The notes: generated by a model not told the origin, from the sequence alone. A stretch of DNA of 64,000 nucleotides from PALSA-693 sp963834725 (GCA_963834725.1 CAWICN010000001.1:1798001-1862000); one strand, 5' to 3'. Positions 18,106 to 26,932 are shown, numbered from the stretch's first letter. Numbers and translations: made by a program.

Positions 18106-18819
18106 TCACATCATTGGTATCTGAGGGGTGGTCATTTCGAGTCCGGTGATGGCCGACGGAGCCGCCAGAATCACGACGCCGAGTCCGAGGATCGCCAGTG
18201 CGAGCGGAACATCGAAGACGGCTCTGGGATGCAGGACCTTTTGGGCGACCACCAAGATTGCGACGATCGCCATCCCGTTCACGCTCATGAGTCCCAGCAT
18301 CACCAGCATTACCATCAGGCCGATGCTCGAGCCGATGCAGTCAAGCCCGAACACCAACCCGGAGCGGGTATTCTGCGTGTAGCGCAAACGAAAATGTCGC
18401 TTGATCGGTGTCAGCTCGTAGACCCCGGCTGCGATCACGACCACGCCGGCGACGACGGTTCCGTGGGGCCTGTACAGGGCATACACACCGGCGCCCACCA
18501 TCGCCCAGACGGCGATATACGAGGCGTCGAACACCAGTGCGGCGAGCAGGCGTCCGTCCGCCTGGGTGCGTCGCGCCAACGCCGGGACGGCGCTGGGAAG
18601 CATCATTGCCGCCATCATCGAGGTCCACGACGCGGCAAAGAATGAGAACGAGCCGAGCCCGGTGGCGACCCCCATCTCCATGCCTCGCATCTGGTGGGCG
18701 GCAATAACCCAGCATGGGGCCGCAGCTCCAAGGGTTGCCGTCAGTGCGGCGGTCCTGGTCGCAGTGATCCCGGCCGCTACCGGACCAGGTGGCTGACCGT
18801 GCGACCGGGTCAATGTCAT
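18106..18819 (-). CDS. DUF2182 integral membrane protein (predicted metal-binding)
   Basis: 237 residues from ATG 18819. The start overlaps the stop of the VOC gene as ATGA, so the two are translationally coupled. There are about six hydrophobic helices. The family signature TSMMAAMMLPSAVPAL lies near residue 70, followed by PIKRHFRLRYTQNTRSGLVF and GSSIGLMVMLVMLGLMSVNG. DUF2182 proteins are annotated as metal-binding membrane proteins and are frequently next to DUF899 or DUF1326 genes. The biochemical role is not known. It lies 17 bases upstream of the DUF899 gene, so the three form a likely operon. Confidence 0.85.
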   Translation of the reverse strand: MTLTRSHGQPPGPVAAGITATRTAALTATLGAAAPCWVIAAHQMRGMEMGVATGLGSFSFFAASWTSMMAAMMLPSAVPALARRTQADGRLLAALVFDASYIAVWAMVGAGVYALYRPHGTVVAGVVVIAAGVYELTPIKRHFRLRYTQNTRSGLVFGLDCIGSSIGLMVMLVMLGLMSVNGMAIVAILVVAQKVLHPRAVFDVPLALAILGLGVVILAAPSAITGLEMTTPQIPMM

Positions 18820-19292
18820 GATCGAACCTCGCTGGGCTTTGCGCCGTTCGTGCTGTTGCTCGACTGTTCGGCGCGTCGGACCACGACCGGGGCGCTGCCC
18901 GGGTCCGGGCCGCTCTCGTAGGCAGTGAGGTCTTCGTTGATTCCAACGAGCCGGAAGACTTGTCCTCCCGGAGCCTGAAAGTACAGGTGGGGGTCTGGCA
19001 CTTCGAGAACCCTGACTCCGGAGTCGATGATTCTGTGTTGCGTTTCCTCGAGCTGATCGGACTTGAGTTCCAGATAGATCGACCTTCCGGATCGCAGGAA
19101 CTCGCTCTCGTCGGTTACATCTCCGTAAAGGACTCCGACATAGAAGCCTTCTCCCAATCGGAAGTCGTCCTTTACCGCTGACTCTCGGGTGATGGTGCAA
19201 CCCAGGACGTCGCAGTAGCACTTGCGAATCCTGTCTCGGTCTTGTCGTGGCATCACTACCGCCGAATGATTTCCAATAGTTACCGCTGACAT
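18816..19292 (-). CDS. VOC (glyoxalase/bleomycin-resistance) family protein
   Basis: 158 residues from ATG 19292, preceded by GAGGAG. A single vicinal-oxygen-chelate domain is seen: HSAVVMPRQDRDRIRKCYCD at the start of the first beta-alpha-beta unit, SIYLELKSDQLEETQHRI in the middle, and HLYFQAPGGQVFRLVGINE at the C-terminal unit. The last 30 residues are a disordered Ser/Asn-rich tail. Such proteins bind metals and small electrophiles or antibiotics; the substrate cannot be read from sequence. It is the first gene of a coupled set with DUF2182 and DUF899. Confidence 0.85.
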   Translation of the reverse strand: MSAVTIGNHSAVVMPRQDRDRIRKCYCDVLGCTITRESAVKDDFRLGEGFYVGVLYGDVTDESEFLRSGRSIYLELKSDQLEETQHRIIDSGVRVLEVPDPHLYFQAPGGQVFRLVGINEDLTAYESGPDPGSAPVVVRRAEQSSNSTNGAKPSEVRS

Positions 19293-19405
19293 CTTCACTC
19301 CTCGTCGAGTGCCTACGTTTCGGTTCAGTTCAAAGTCAGGACAAACTCGGTTACTTCCTACGCTGGGAGCGCTTCTAACCCCTTCGGGTCGCCAGCGCGT
19401 TGCTT

Positions 19406-19855
19406 TCAGTCCCAGCGGCTGATTTCGCCGTCCGGGTAGGGGGTGAAGCCCCGGCCTTCGGCTCCGGATTTGAGGCTCATGAGGTAGGCGGCCCAGTTGG
19501 TAGAGCAGCCGTTCATGAACTCGTTTTCCTGCTTCCAGCCCTGGTGGCTGAACAGCAGCGTGGTTCCTCCGTCGGCTCGGGCTTCTAGTTCAAAGCTGAT
19601 GCGGGTGTCGATCCAGTCGGGCGGGCCATCGACGCAGCGCCAGACGATCCGTCCGGGGTCGCGTTCGACGACTTCGAAGGTTGCGGCGGGCTGGCCTGTG
19701 TCCCAGAAGTAGACCGACAGCTTGCCGCCCGGGTGGTCGTCGCCGGTGACGGGGTGGGATGTCCACCACTTCTGGATCCCTTCCCGGGATGCTGTCAGTT
19801 GGTGCACGTTCTCGGGCGGGGCGTCGATGGTCAGGCGGTGCAGGATGTTGGCCAT
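19406..19855 (-). CDS. SRPBCC (AHSA1-like) family protein
   Basis: 149 residues; ATG 19855 follows AGAAAGGAG. The N-terminus NILHRLTIDAPPENVHQLTA and the segment GIQKWWTSHPVTGDDHPGGK are typical of the AHSA1/START-like helix-grip fold, with FSHQGWKQENEFMNGCSTNW near the C-terminal helix. These proteins bind hydrophobic ligands; no catalytic residues can be assigned. It lies 45 bases after the MFS exporter gene on the same strand and is probably co-transcribed with it. Confidence 0.88.
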   Translation of the reverse strand: MANILHRLTIDAPPENVHQLTASREGIQKWWTSHPVTGDDHPGGKLSVYFWDTGQPAATFEVVERDPGRIVWRCVDGPPDWIDTRISFELEARADGGTTLLFSHQGWKQENEFMNGCSTNWAAYLMSLKSGAEGRGFTPYPDGEISRWD

Positions 19856-19900
19856 GGTGTGGCTCCTTTCTGGGTGGGTGGTCGATATGGGTGGTGGGTG

Positions 19901-21325
19901 TCAGGCTGCTGCTGGCAGGTCCGCCGGCTCGGCCTGGGTGGATGTTTCCGGCCTGGTCGAGGTGATGGCGGCACCGGCGATGGCGGCGAGGACGGCGAAG
20001 CCGACGCAAGCCCACAGCGCCGGGCGGAAGCCGGCGGTGATCGCGGCGGGACTGCCGAGGTGGCCGTGGGCGGAGAAGATGGCACTCGCCACAGCGACCG
20101 CGAAGACCGTGCCGAAGCGCGCCGCCATGTAGTTGAGTCCTGATGCTTTGCCCATCTCCTCCGGAGCGACCGCGGATAGGACGGTGGTGGGGACGGTGGG
20201 CAGGGCCATGGAGATGCCGACGCCGGCGACGAGTAGGGCGATGTCGAGTTCGATCCAGCTGGTGGCGAGCGAGCCGGCGGCGGCGACCCAGATGTAGCCG
20301 AGCGCTTGCAGTGCCAGGCCGGTGACCATGATGGGTCGGCGTCCGATCCGGTCCGAGAGGGTGCCGGCGATGGGCGAGACGATCATGGGGGTGGCGAAGA
20401 ACGGCAGCAGGCGCAGTCCGGTGCCGAGCGGGGAGTAGCCGCGGGCGAGCTGGAACTCCTGGGTGATGAGGACCGCGGCGGCGAAGGTCGCGCCGTTCAT
20501 GAAGTAGGTGGTGAGGTTGCCGATGGCGAACTCACGGCTTGCGAACAGTCGCAACGGCACCAGCGGCTGGGCGGTCCGGTGCTCCCACCACAGGAAGGCG
20601 CCGAGCAGAGTTGCGCCAACGCTGAGGCTGGCAAGGGTCTCGGTGCTGGTCCAGCCGACATCGTTGGCCCGGGTGAGCGCCCACACGATCGCCACCACGC
20701 CGGCGGTGACCAGCGAGACGCCGGCGAGGTCGAGCCGCTCGGCGGCTCCCTGGCTTTCGGGCAGGAGCCGCAGCCCGAGCACCACTGCCGCGAGCCCGAT
20801 GGGGACGTTGATCCAGAAAATCCAGTGCCAGTTGATCCCTTCGGTGATGGCCCCGCCGACGATCGGCCCGAGGGCGACAGCGAGACCGGCCAGCCCGCCG
20901 TATATGCCGACGATCATTCCTCGCTTGTCGGCCGGGAAAGCCGTGGTCAAGATGGTCAGGCTGAGCGGCAGCACGGCTGCTGCGCCGAGTCCCTGCACGG
21001 CGCGGGCGGCTATCAGCTCGGACAGGTTGGGGGCCAGCGCGCACGCCGCTGAGGCGATAGTGAAGAGCACCAGTCCGCCGATGAAGACTCGGCGGCGGCC
21101 GAAGCGGTCGCCCAGAGCGGCGGCCGTGATGATGCCGGGGGCGAAGGCGATGCCGTAGGCGTTGATGGTCCATTGCAGCGAAGAGACTCCGGCGTGAAGG
21201 TCGTGCTGCATGCGGGGCAGGGCGGTGATCACGACCACCGAATCGAGCACGACCATGAAGTAGGCGGTCGAGGTCAGCCCGACCACCCAGCGGAGGGCTC
21301 GACTTGTGGACGGTTTGGATGTCAT
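19901..21325 (-). CDS. MFS drug exporter, DHA2 (EmrB/QacA) type
   Basis: 474 residues from ATG 21325 (AAAGGAG upstream); an open frame further upstream is not needed. The family's motif A is seen as GDRFGRRR after the second helix and motif C as LGPIVGGAI in the fifth; about 14 hydrophobic helices follow the DHA2 pattern. It should export hydrophobic compounds in exchange for protons at the cytoplasmic membrane. It is divergent from the YCII-ECF42 pair, and a minus-strand TGTCCG-N17-CGTC box lies 47 bases upstream, so it is probably a target of that sigma factor. Confidence 0.92.
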   Translation of the reverse strand: MTSKPSTSRALRWVVGLTSTAYFMVVLDSVVVITALPRMQHDLHAGVSSLQWTINAYGIAFAPGIITAAALGDRFGRRRVFIGGLVLFTIASAACALAPNLSELIAARAVQGLGAAAVLPLSLTILTTAFPADKRGMIVGIYGGLAGLAVALGPIVGGAITEGINWHWIFWINVPIGLAAVVLGLRLLPESQGAAERLDLAGVSLVTAGVVAIVWALTRANDVGWTSTETLASLSVGATLLGAFLWWEHRTAQPLVPLRLFASREFAIGNLTTYFMNGATFAAAVLITQEFQLARGYSPLGTGLRLLPFFATPMIVSPIAGTLSDRIGRRPIMVTGLALQALGYIWVAAAGSLATSWIELDIALLVAGVGISMALPTVPTTVLSAVAPEEMGKASGLNYMAARFGTVFAVAVASAIFSAHGHLGSPAAITAGFRPALWACVGFAVLAAIAGAAITSTRPETSTQAEPADLPAAA

Positions 21326-21371
21326 CGGTACTCCTTTCGTCGTGGCCGCCTCGGGCCGGTTCTGCGTCAGT

Positions 21372-21398
21372 GACGAACGGACAGACCCCGGACGGACA
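21372..21398 (-). promoter_or_regulatory. Predicted ECF sigma promoter for the MFS exporter
   Basis: On the minus strand, TGTCCG (21398-21393), a 17-base spacer and CGTC (21375-21372), 47 bases before the MFS start. Spacing and boxes match those upstream of the YCII-sigma pair on the other side and in the second module at 44.9-45.6 kb. This is a pattern-based prediction. Confidence 0.65.
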
Positions 21399-21422
21399 GG
21401 CCGGCCAGAAAGTCGGGCACGA

Positions 21423-21449
21423 TGTCCGTCTCCGGCCGGGCCGTTCGTC
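21423..21449 (+). promoter_or_regulatory. Predicted ECF sigma promoter for YCII-ECF42 pair
   Basis: TGTCCG (21423-21428), 17-base spacer, CGTC (21446-21449), about 38 bases before the YCII start at 21488. It is the mirror image of the box driving the MFS gene. It suggests the sigma factor transcribes its own operon. Confidence 0.65.
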
Positions 21450-21487
21450 AAAGAGGCGAACCGCCCACCCCCTTTGAAGGAGAACTC

Positions 21488-21841
21488 ATGAGATATGCAC
21501 TTGTGATCTATAACGACACAGAGGTTCGGGCGCGGAGACCTGAAGATGTGCGCCGCCGGATCTACGAGGGGATAGCCGAGATCTTGGAGCGGCCGAGCGT
21601 GACCGGCTGGGCGCGGTTGCACGATGTCGGGTCGGCGACGACCGTACGCTACGGGGAGGGCAAGACGCTGCTGACCGACGGACCGTTCGTTGACAGCAAG
21701 GACTACCTCGGCGGCTTCATCCTCGTCGAAGCGGACAACCTCGACGGCGCCCTCGCGGTAGCGGGCGAACTTCAGGAGCTGCGCTGCGAGGGCGCCATCG
21801 AGATCCGGCCGGTCCGCGAGGAGCCACTCGCCGGTGCTTGA
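21488..21841 (+). CDS. YCII/DGPF-family protein, partner of ECF42 sigma factor
   Basis: 117 residues; ATG 21488 follows GAAGGAG. MRYALVIYNDTEVRARRPED begins the ferredoxin-like fold, and TDGPFVDSKDYLGGFILVEA contains the DGPF motif of the family. Genes of this family are characteristically paired with ECF42 sigma factors, and here the sigma gene starts inside its last codons (8-base overlap). A regulatory or sensory partnership is generally assumed, but the mechanism is not known. Confidence 0.93.
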   Translation: MRYALVIYNDTEVRARRPEDVRRRIYEGIAEILERPSVTGWARLHDVGSATTVRYGEGKTLLTDGPFVDSKDYLGGFILVEADNLDGALAVAGELQELRCEGAIEIRPVREEPLAGA

Positions 21842-23030
21842 ACAGGTCTTCCGCGATGACTGGGGCCGCGTCGTGGCATCGCTGGTCGGCTATATCGGTG
21901 ACCTACAGCTGGCCGAAGACGCCGCCCAGGAAGCGTTCGCCGCCGCCGCCGAGCGCTGGCCGCGCGACGGCGTGCCGGCCAACCCGACCGGGTGGCTGAT
22001 CACGACCGCCCGCAACCGGGCCCTCGACCGAATCCGGCGCGACCGGACGCTGGCGGCCAAGACCGTGCAGCTGGGCCGGGAGCTGCGAGAGAGATCGGAG
22101 CACAACATGCAGCAGGGAACCGCATTCCCCGACGAGCGCCTGGAGCTGATCTTCACCTGTTGCCATCCGGCGCTGGCGCTCGACGCCCAGGTCGGGCTCA
22201 CGCTGCGCAGTCTGGGTGGCCTGTCCACCGAGGAGATCGCACGCGCCTTTCTCGTGCCGTTCGAAACGATGAGCAAGCGCCTGACCCGGGCCAAGCACAA
22301 GATCCGCGACGCCGGCATACCCTTTGCTGTCCCGCCCGATCATCTGCTGCCTGATCGGCTCGACGCCGTGCTCGCCGTCGTCTACCTGATCTTCAACGAA
22401 GGTTGGGGTGGCGGCCGCGTCGACCTGTCGGCCGAGGCGGTCCGTCTCGGCCGTTGCCTGGTCGAGCTCATGCCCGATGAAGCCGAAGGGCACGCCCTGC
22501 TCGCGCTCATGCTCATCAACCAGGCCCGCAGCCCCGCCCGCTTCCGAGAAGGCGAACTGGTTCTGCTCGACGACCAGGACCGTGCACTGTGGGATCACGA
22601 TCAGATCGATGAAGGCAGACAGCTGCTCGCCCGGGCGCTCACCCTCTACGGGAGAGGGCCGTACACCATCCAGGCAGCCATTGCCGATCTCCACCTGCAA
22701 GAGCCGCGCAACTGGGAGGAGATCGCGCTGCTCTACCAGCGGCTCGAGAACATCACCGGCTCGACAGTTGTGGCCATGAACCGCGCCATCGCTGTCGCCG
22801 AACTGCAAGGACCACAAGCAGGACTCGCCCTACTCGAGGGCCTCCATCTCGAAGACTACCGCTACTACCACTCGACCCGTGCCGACCTGCTGCGTCGCCT
22901 CGGCCGCCACAAAGAAGCGGCCGCCGCGTACGCACGGGCCCTCGAGCTCACCCAGCCAGGACCGGAGCAGCGCTTCCTCCAAAGCCGGCTGGCCGACCTC
23001 GCCCAGCGCCCCGACAGCTCCGACCCCTAA
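21834..23030 (+). CDS. ECF42-type RNA polymerase sigma factor with TPR-like extension
   Basis: 398 residues from GTG 21834, overlapping the YCII stop. Region 2 is visible at the N-terminus (DLQLAEDAAQEAFAAAAERW, then NPTGWLITTARNRALDRIRR) and region 4 at about residues 125-160 (LSTEEIARAFLVPFETMSKR). The remaining 230 residues are the helical TPR-like extension typical of this group (for example RLENITGSTVVAMNRAIAVA). ECF42 factors have no classical anti-sigma factor; their C-terminal extension is required for activity. Its likely targets are its own operon and the divergent MFS gene, judging from the TGTCCG-N17-CGTC boxes. Confidence 0.92.
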   Translation: MLEQVFRDDWGRVVASLVGYIGDLQLAEDAAQEAFAAAAERWPRDGVPANPTGWLITTARNRALDRIRRDRTLAAKTVQLGRELRERSEHNMQQGTAFPDERLELIFTCCHPALALDAQVGLTLRSLGGLSTEEIARAFLVPFETMSKRLTRAKHKIRDAGIPFAVPPDHLLPDRLDAVLAVVYLIFNEGWGGGRVDLSAEAVRLGRCLVELMPDEAEGHALLALMLINQARSPARFREGELVLLDDQDRALWDHDQIDEGRQLLARALTLYGRGPYTIQAAIADLHLQEPRNWEEIALLYQRLENITGSTVVAMNRAIAVAELQGPQAGLALLEGLHLEDYRYYHSTRADLLRRLGRHKEAAAAYARALELTQPGPEQRFLQSRLADLAQRPDSSDP

Positions 23031-23340
23031 ACCGACGTCTACCTAGCGGTGACGGACAGCGGGCCGGTCCTTCTTCCCCACCTGTCCGTCTGGCGGCTGT
23101 CCGTTCCTCCGTATGTACCCTCCCGGCCGCTTCGAGACCCGGGACGATGGGCCAATGCGGCGCCTAGCCGGGATCGCCGCGCCTCACCATCACTCTTTGA
23201 AGTTCACTCCCGCCCGAGTTATTTCGATCAGTACCGGGTCCGGCCGGACTTCGGGTAGGGGCAGCTCGGCGACGCGGGTTCTCGAGCTGTCGTCGGCGGG
23301 CCCGTCGAAACCAGCGCCCGCATCACGAGGCACATTATCG
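23031..23340. other. Intergenic region, nothing recognised
   Basis: 310 bases between the sigma gene and the end of the disrupted SnoaL-like frame. No gene or clear hairpin was found. Confidence 0.4.
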
Positions 23341-24036
23341 TTACCACGGACTATCGGTCTGCTGACGACGCGACAGCAACAGATCGGCTAACCCCCGCTG
23401 GATGGCGATGTCGATCGGAGCACGGTCAGGTGCCGGTCCTCGTCTACCGGGCCGCGGAGGGTTTCCGAAGCGGTGCGCAATCCGATGCTGGTCGGGGTCC
23501 GGTTGACGGGCCGCCAGGTCGGTTCCTGACCCTGGCCGAGCGAGCATGAGCCGATGGCCCAAGAGGCGTTGGGCGACGCCTGGCCGGGCTGGGTGCGCGC
23601 TATACCCCTTACGACGCGGATTGCACTCTCGAGAGCGACTTCTCGTTACATTCGCCAGAACATGGCGTCGAGCCCGATCGTTCCTATCGCCTTGCCGTAG
23701 AGTGCGCATCATTCCGAGAATGTCGGACTGCTGTATGCGTTCGACGATGCGGTCGTCGTCGACCTGGACGTAGTCAAAGAAGTTGGCTTCGAAGGATCGT
23801 TTGGTGGGGGGTGCGCCGTATAGGCGCCCGGTGGCGGTGCCTCGTACGGTTCCCTGGGCTAGCACCACGTCGCCGTTGGTGGTGACGTGAGGGAGCTCGA
23901 CGCGAAGATCGGGTAGTCCCTTCCAGACCTGTTGTATTGACGCCTTGGCCTGCGTCCAGTCGACGAACCCCTTGGTGAACCCGACACAGTTTTCCCGGTA
24001 GCGGTCGGGGTGCACGAAGTTGTCGGCGGCCTCTAG
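23341..24036 (-). pseudogene. SnoaL-like protein, C-terminal part, cut by IS1634-like element
   Basis: The frame continues the N-terminal piece at 26393-26449. Removing the element and one CTAG copy joins NNKDL to EAADNFVHPDRYRENCVGFT in frame. The domain is a NTF2/SnoaL fold with PPTKRSFEANFFDYVQVDDD and RIVERIQQSDILGMMRTLRQ, where SnoaL domains normally end. The frame then runs on for about 100 Arg-rich residues to 23341, which do not look like this family, so the native stop may have been lost by a frameshift near 23680. Such proteins bind or isomerise small polyketide-like molecules, or act as sigma-linked sensors. Confidence 0.75.
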
Positions 24037-24053
24037 CGGGAGTTTCCGGGCTA
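24037..24053 (+). repeat. Left terminal inverted repeat of IS1634-like element
   Basis: CGGGAGTTTCCGGGCTA, preceded by the CTAG target copy. The complementary copy is at 26372-26388. Confidence 0.9.
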
Positions 24054-24182
24054 TCGATTGTGGGTGCCAAGTATCCCCAGGTCACCGGCAGTTTTAGGAC
24101 CTCCGGCGTGTATTACCTAACGGCGGCTTTGGTGGCCCGATGTACCTGTGCGGCAGTTCGAATCGTGGCGTAGAAATCCGCG

Positions 24183-24560
24183 CTAAGTGAGCTGGAGTGG
24201 CACTTCGTCGGCGCCGACGGCGATGGTGACGTGGTCGATGGCGTTGAACGGCCATGATTGGTCGTAGTTGTCGGCGGTCTGCCAAGGTGCGGTCGGTGCG
24301 GCAGCCACAACGCGGTCGATCTCATCTATAAACATGCAGCGCCACCGCTTGCGAGGGTCGGCCGGCAGTACTCCGGTGCTGGTCTGCCCGCCGACCTGGA
24401 AGCCCAGCAGCAGGGGCCGGTGGTTCTTCCAGCCCAGAGCGTGGGGGCAGATGAGCCGTCGGCGGCCGTGGTAGACGACCTGCACCGCATGCCGCTGGCG
24501 TAGCGCCTGTTCGAGGGGGGCCCAGGCTGCTGGCAGCGGGTGGATGGGCGTGATGGTCAT
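24183..24560 (-). CDS. WYL-domain-like passenger protein of the IS element
   Basis: 125 residues. Its ATG overlaps the transposase stop as ATGA, so it is translationally coupled to the transposase. The core (ALRQRHAVQVVYHGRRRLIC, then PHALGWKNHRPLLLGFQVGG) resembles the WYL fold, an Sm-like ligand-sensing domain found in regulators of mobile elements and defence systems; there is no helix-turn-helix in front of it. It could modulate transposition or translation of the element. The homology call is mine from pattern only. Confidence 0.65.
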   Translation of the reverse strand: MTITPIHPLPAAWAPLEQALRQRHAVQVVYHGRRRLICPHALGWKNHRPLLLGFQVGGQTSTGVLPADPRKRWRCMFIDEIDRVVAAAPTAPWQTADNYDQSWPFNAIDHVTIAVGADEVPLQLT

Positions 24561-26254
24561 GGCTGGGTGGGTGCGTAGGCGTCCAGGCCGAACAGGTGGT
24601 AGAGACGGCGTTGGCTGGGGTCCATCTCGGTGAGCATCCTGCGGGCCCGTGGTCGGCCCCGCTCACCTTGGTAGAGCAGCATGGTCTCTTGAATGCCGGC
24701 CAGGGTCTCGATAAGTGTCCGCACGCTGAGGTGCAGGCCGGCCCGGTCGGCGTCGCGGACCATGAGGCGGGCGGCCAGCAAGGCCAGGACACAGGTCAAC
24801 ACGTGCACCCGGATCTGGTGGTCGGTCCAGTGGAACATGGGCGAGAAGGAGACCACCTGGGGATCCTTCATTTGGCGGAAGTCGCCCTCGGCGGCTTCTT
24901 GGGAGCGGTAGTCGGCCACGATCTGGGCCACCGAGGCCAGGCCCTTGTCCTTGTCGGTGAAGAGGATCCGCTTGCCGAACAGCTCTTCTTCCAGATCGGT
25001 TCGTGCCGTGGGCTTGGTCCGCCACACCAGGCGTAACTCGGCCGGCTCGTCCCCGCTCAAGGTGGTGGAGATGATCCGTTTGAGCCAGCGGGGCTTGAGG
25101 ATGGCGGCGATCTCGTCTTCGACCTTGTCCTTGGGCTTGCGGGTTTTTCCCCGGCCCAGGCGGGCGGCCAGCTCAGCCAGCTGGCGGCGGGCCTTGGCCA
25201 GGGTCTGATCCAGGCCCCGGGACTGCTTGTCGTGCAGGGTCTGCGAATAAGTGACCACGATGCGCCGCTCCACTCCGAAGACGACCTTGCGGGTTTCAAA
25301 GGCCCGCAGACCAGGAAAGCGCTGGGCATCCACCATCCGGTAGCCGCGCTTCGGGACGGCCAGCAGGTCGGCGTGGTCGGAAGGCGGCAGCGAGGCCACG
25401 AAGTGCAGGGGGGTGCCGTCCACGAGCTGGTAGTTGTCTTCCGAGTTCTGGCCGGCGTCGAAGACCAACGTCAGCGCGGCCGGATCACCGGCCAGGGCCT
25501 GGAAGCGGGCCATCAGTTCTTGCACCAGCTGCGGGAACTGGGTGACGTCGGGCTTGTCCCCCGGATAGGCGTGCGAGACCAGCGGAATGCCGCCGTCGGT
25601 GGACACGATAAGCCCCAGGCCGATCAGCCGCAGGTCGTTGCGCTTCTGCTTGGCATGGCCCCGCTGGGCGAGGGGAGCCTGCTCGTTGGCGCTGTCGATG
25701 TGGGTGGCGAAGTTGGTCATGTCCAGTACCAGGCCGGCCGTGTCGATGGAGAACTCCTCGATGACATGAACCACGATGCGCCGTTCGATCTCCTGCAGCT
25801 GGTGGTCGGAGAGCAACTCCATGGCGTCCCAAAAGCGCCGGTGGTCCAGCCCCGAGGTGGGGATCTTCACGAGCCGGTCGCCCGCGGTCTTCTGCCACCA
25901 ATCGGAAAACCGGCGTTTGGAGCAGGGGTCGACGATCCGGTTGGCCACCGCCAACGCCAGGTAGGTCCCCACCGACGCCGCCGCATCGGCCCGCCGCGGG
26001 CCCACCACCTCATCGACGATCTCAGCCACCCGGGCCCGGGCCAGCATCGACCACACCGCGGCCAGGTCACCGAAGGCCAAATGCCGGCTGCGGTCCGGTT
26101 CGCCCGGCCCGCTCCCCGACAGGCGAGCCACGATCTCCTCGGCCGGACCCAGGTACCGCTGAGAGACGATGCGGGGTTTACCCCCCACCCGGGCCGACTC
26201 CACCAAGTAGTAGTAGGTCTTGCCGCCCAGCTTCTTCCCGACGATTGATGACAT
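24557..26254 (-). CDS. IS1634 family transposase
   Basis: 565 residues, full length for this branch of the IS4 superfamily. Family motifs in order: GLVLDMTNFATHIDSANEQA (first catalytic Asp region), PLAQRGHAKQKRNDLRLIGL, TLVFDAGQNSEDNYQ (second Asp region) and EAAEGDFRQMKDPQ with the catalytic Glu of the DDE triad. The N-terminal 40 residues carry SIVGKKLGGKTYYYLVESAR. The frame is intact, so the element may still be active. It starts only 5 bases inside the inner repeat at 26259. Confidence 0.92.
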   Translation of the reverse strand: MSSIVGKKLGGKTYYYLVESARVGGKPRIVSQRYLGPAEEIVARLSGSGPGEPDRSRHLAFGDLAAVWSMLARARVAEIVDEVVGPRRADAAASVGTYLALAVANRIVDPCSKRRFSDWWQKTAGDRLVKIPTSGLDHRRFWDAMELLSDHQLQEIERRIVVHVIEEFSIDTAGLVLDMTNFATHIDSANEQAPLAQRGHAKQKRNDLRLIGLGLIVSTDGGIPLVSHAYPGDKPDVTQFPQLVQELMARFQALAGDPAALTLVFDAGQNSEDNYQLVDGTPLHFVASLPPSDHADLLAVPKRGYRMVDAQRFPGLRAFETRKVVFGVERRIVVTYSQTLHDKQSRGLDQTLAKARRQLAELAARLGRGKTRKPKDKVEDEIAAILKPRWLKRIISTTLSGDEPAELRLVWRTKPTARTDLEEELFGKRILFTDKDKGLASVAQIVADYRSQEAAEGDFRQMKDPQVVSFSPMFHWTDHQIRVHVLTCVLALLAARLMVRDADRAGLHLSVRTLIETLAGIQETMLLYQGERGRPRARRMLTEMDPSQRRLYHLFGLDAYAPTQP

Positions 26255-26388
26255 ATTCTAGGTAATACACCATCTGGGCCAAGATCGCGAGCACCTCACC
26301 AGCACAAACGCGCTGGTAGTGACCTATTTTTGAGAAAATCTTGCTCAGCGCGGTCAGCCAGTGCGATCAGCTAGCCCGGAAACTCCCG

Positions 26389-26449
26389 CTAGGTCTTTGT
26401 TGTTGACCGCCTCGATGAAGCCTCGATAGACGTCTTCTGATGTGGACAA
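26389..26449 (-). pseudogene. SnoaL-like protein, N-terminal part, cut by IS1634-like element
   Basis: The start is TTG at 26449, chosen because GAGGAGG lies 8 bases upstream, followed by STSEDVYRGFIEAVNNKDL, the first helix of a SnoaL/NTF2 domain. The frame stops within the inserted element. The target duplication CTAG is at 26389-26392. The C-terminal part is at 23341-24036. It sits immediately after the membrane protein gene at 26462, in what was probably one operon. Confidence 0.75.
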
Positions 26450-26461
26450 TCGGATACCTCC

Positions 26462-26910
26462 TCAGTTAGGGAACGCCTGGTGGCACATGTATATGGCGAT
26501 CGCCGCGGCGGCCGACCAGGCCAGTTACTCGGATCCAGTTGGATCGCACCAACGAGCGCACGATCTGACCGTCGTAGCCTCTCGCCAGAGCGGTGTGCTG
26601 TCGCGCCTGGAGGAGGGCGGTGGATATCACCACGACGCCCAACAGCACAGCCTCGGCAATCGGAGCCCACCCCCTGACGCCGGTCGGGCGGGTGACCAGG
26701 AGGCCGATGGTTCCAGCGGGCTGTGGCCAGGACCCCCGGGACGACGACCAGCCCGAAGCGGCGATTGTGAGCGCCCTCGTATTCGACGAAGGCGTCCCGT
26801 CCGACCAGGGTGAGAAGCGGGTAGTTGAGCACTTGCATCGTCCACAGGACGCCGGACATGAGGACGGTGGCGGTGATCTCGACGAGCAGCAGTCCTTGTC
26901 CGGCGGCCAT
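26462..26910 (-). pseudogene. Small integral membrane protein, frameshifted
   Basis: ATG 26910 follows GGGAGGTGAGGG. The N-terminal frame (LLVEITATVLMSGVLWTMQV, then NYPLLTLVGRDAFVEYEGAH) gives the first helix and a conserved Tyr/His-rich segment. The frame shifts near 26715 and continues as LLGVVVISTALLQARQHTAL, then probably shifts again near 26505 to end AIAIYMCHQAFPN at 26462. The repaired product would be about 148 residues with four helices. I know similar uncharacterised membrane proteins from actinobacteria but no function. It is divergent from the MarR gene. Confidence 0.6.
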
Positions 26911-26932
26911 CCCTCACCTCCCCTGTTGGCGT

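Larger units (their letters stand above)
24037..26388. mobile_element. IS1634-like insertion sequence with passenger gene
   Basis: 2,352 bp bounded by perfect 17-bp inverted repeats CGGGAGTTTCCGGGCTA (24037-24053 and complement at 26372-26388) and flanked by CTAG on both sides (24033-24036 and 26389-26392). It interrupts a SnoaL-like gene; excising it restores the frame exactly. A second, inner inverted pair GTGTATTACCTA occurs at 24108-24119 and 26259-26270, close to the coding region. It carries a transposase gene and a coupled WYL-like gene, both on the minus strand. Confidence 0.9.
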
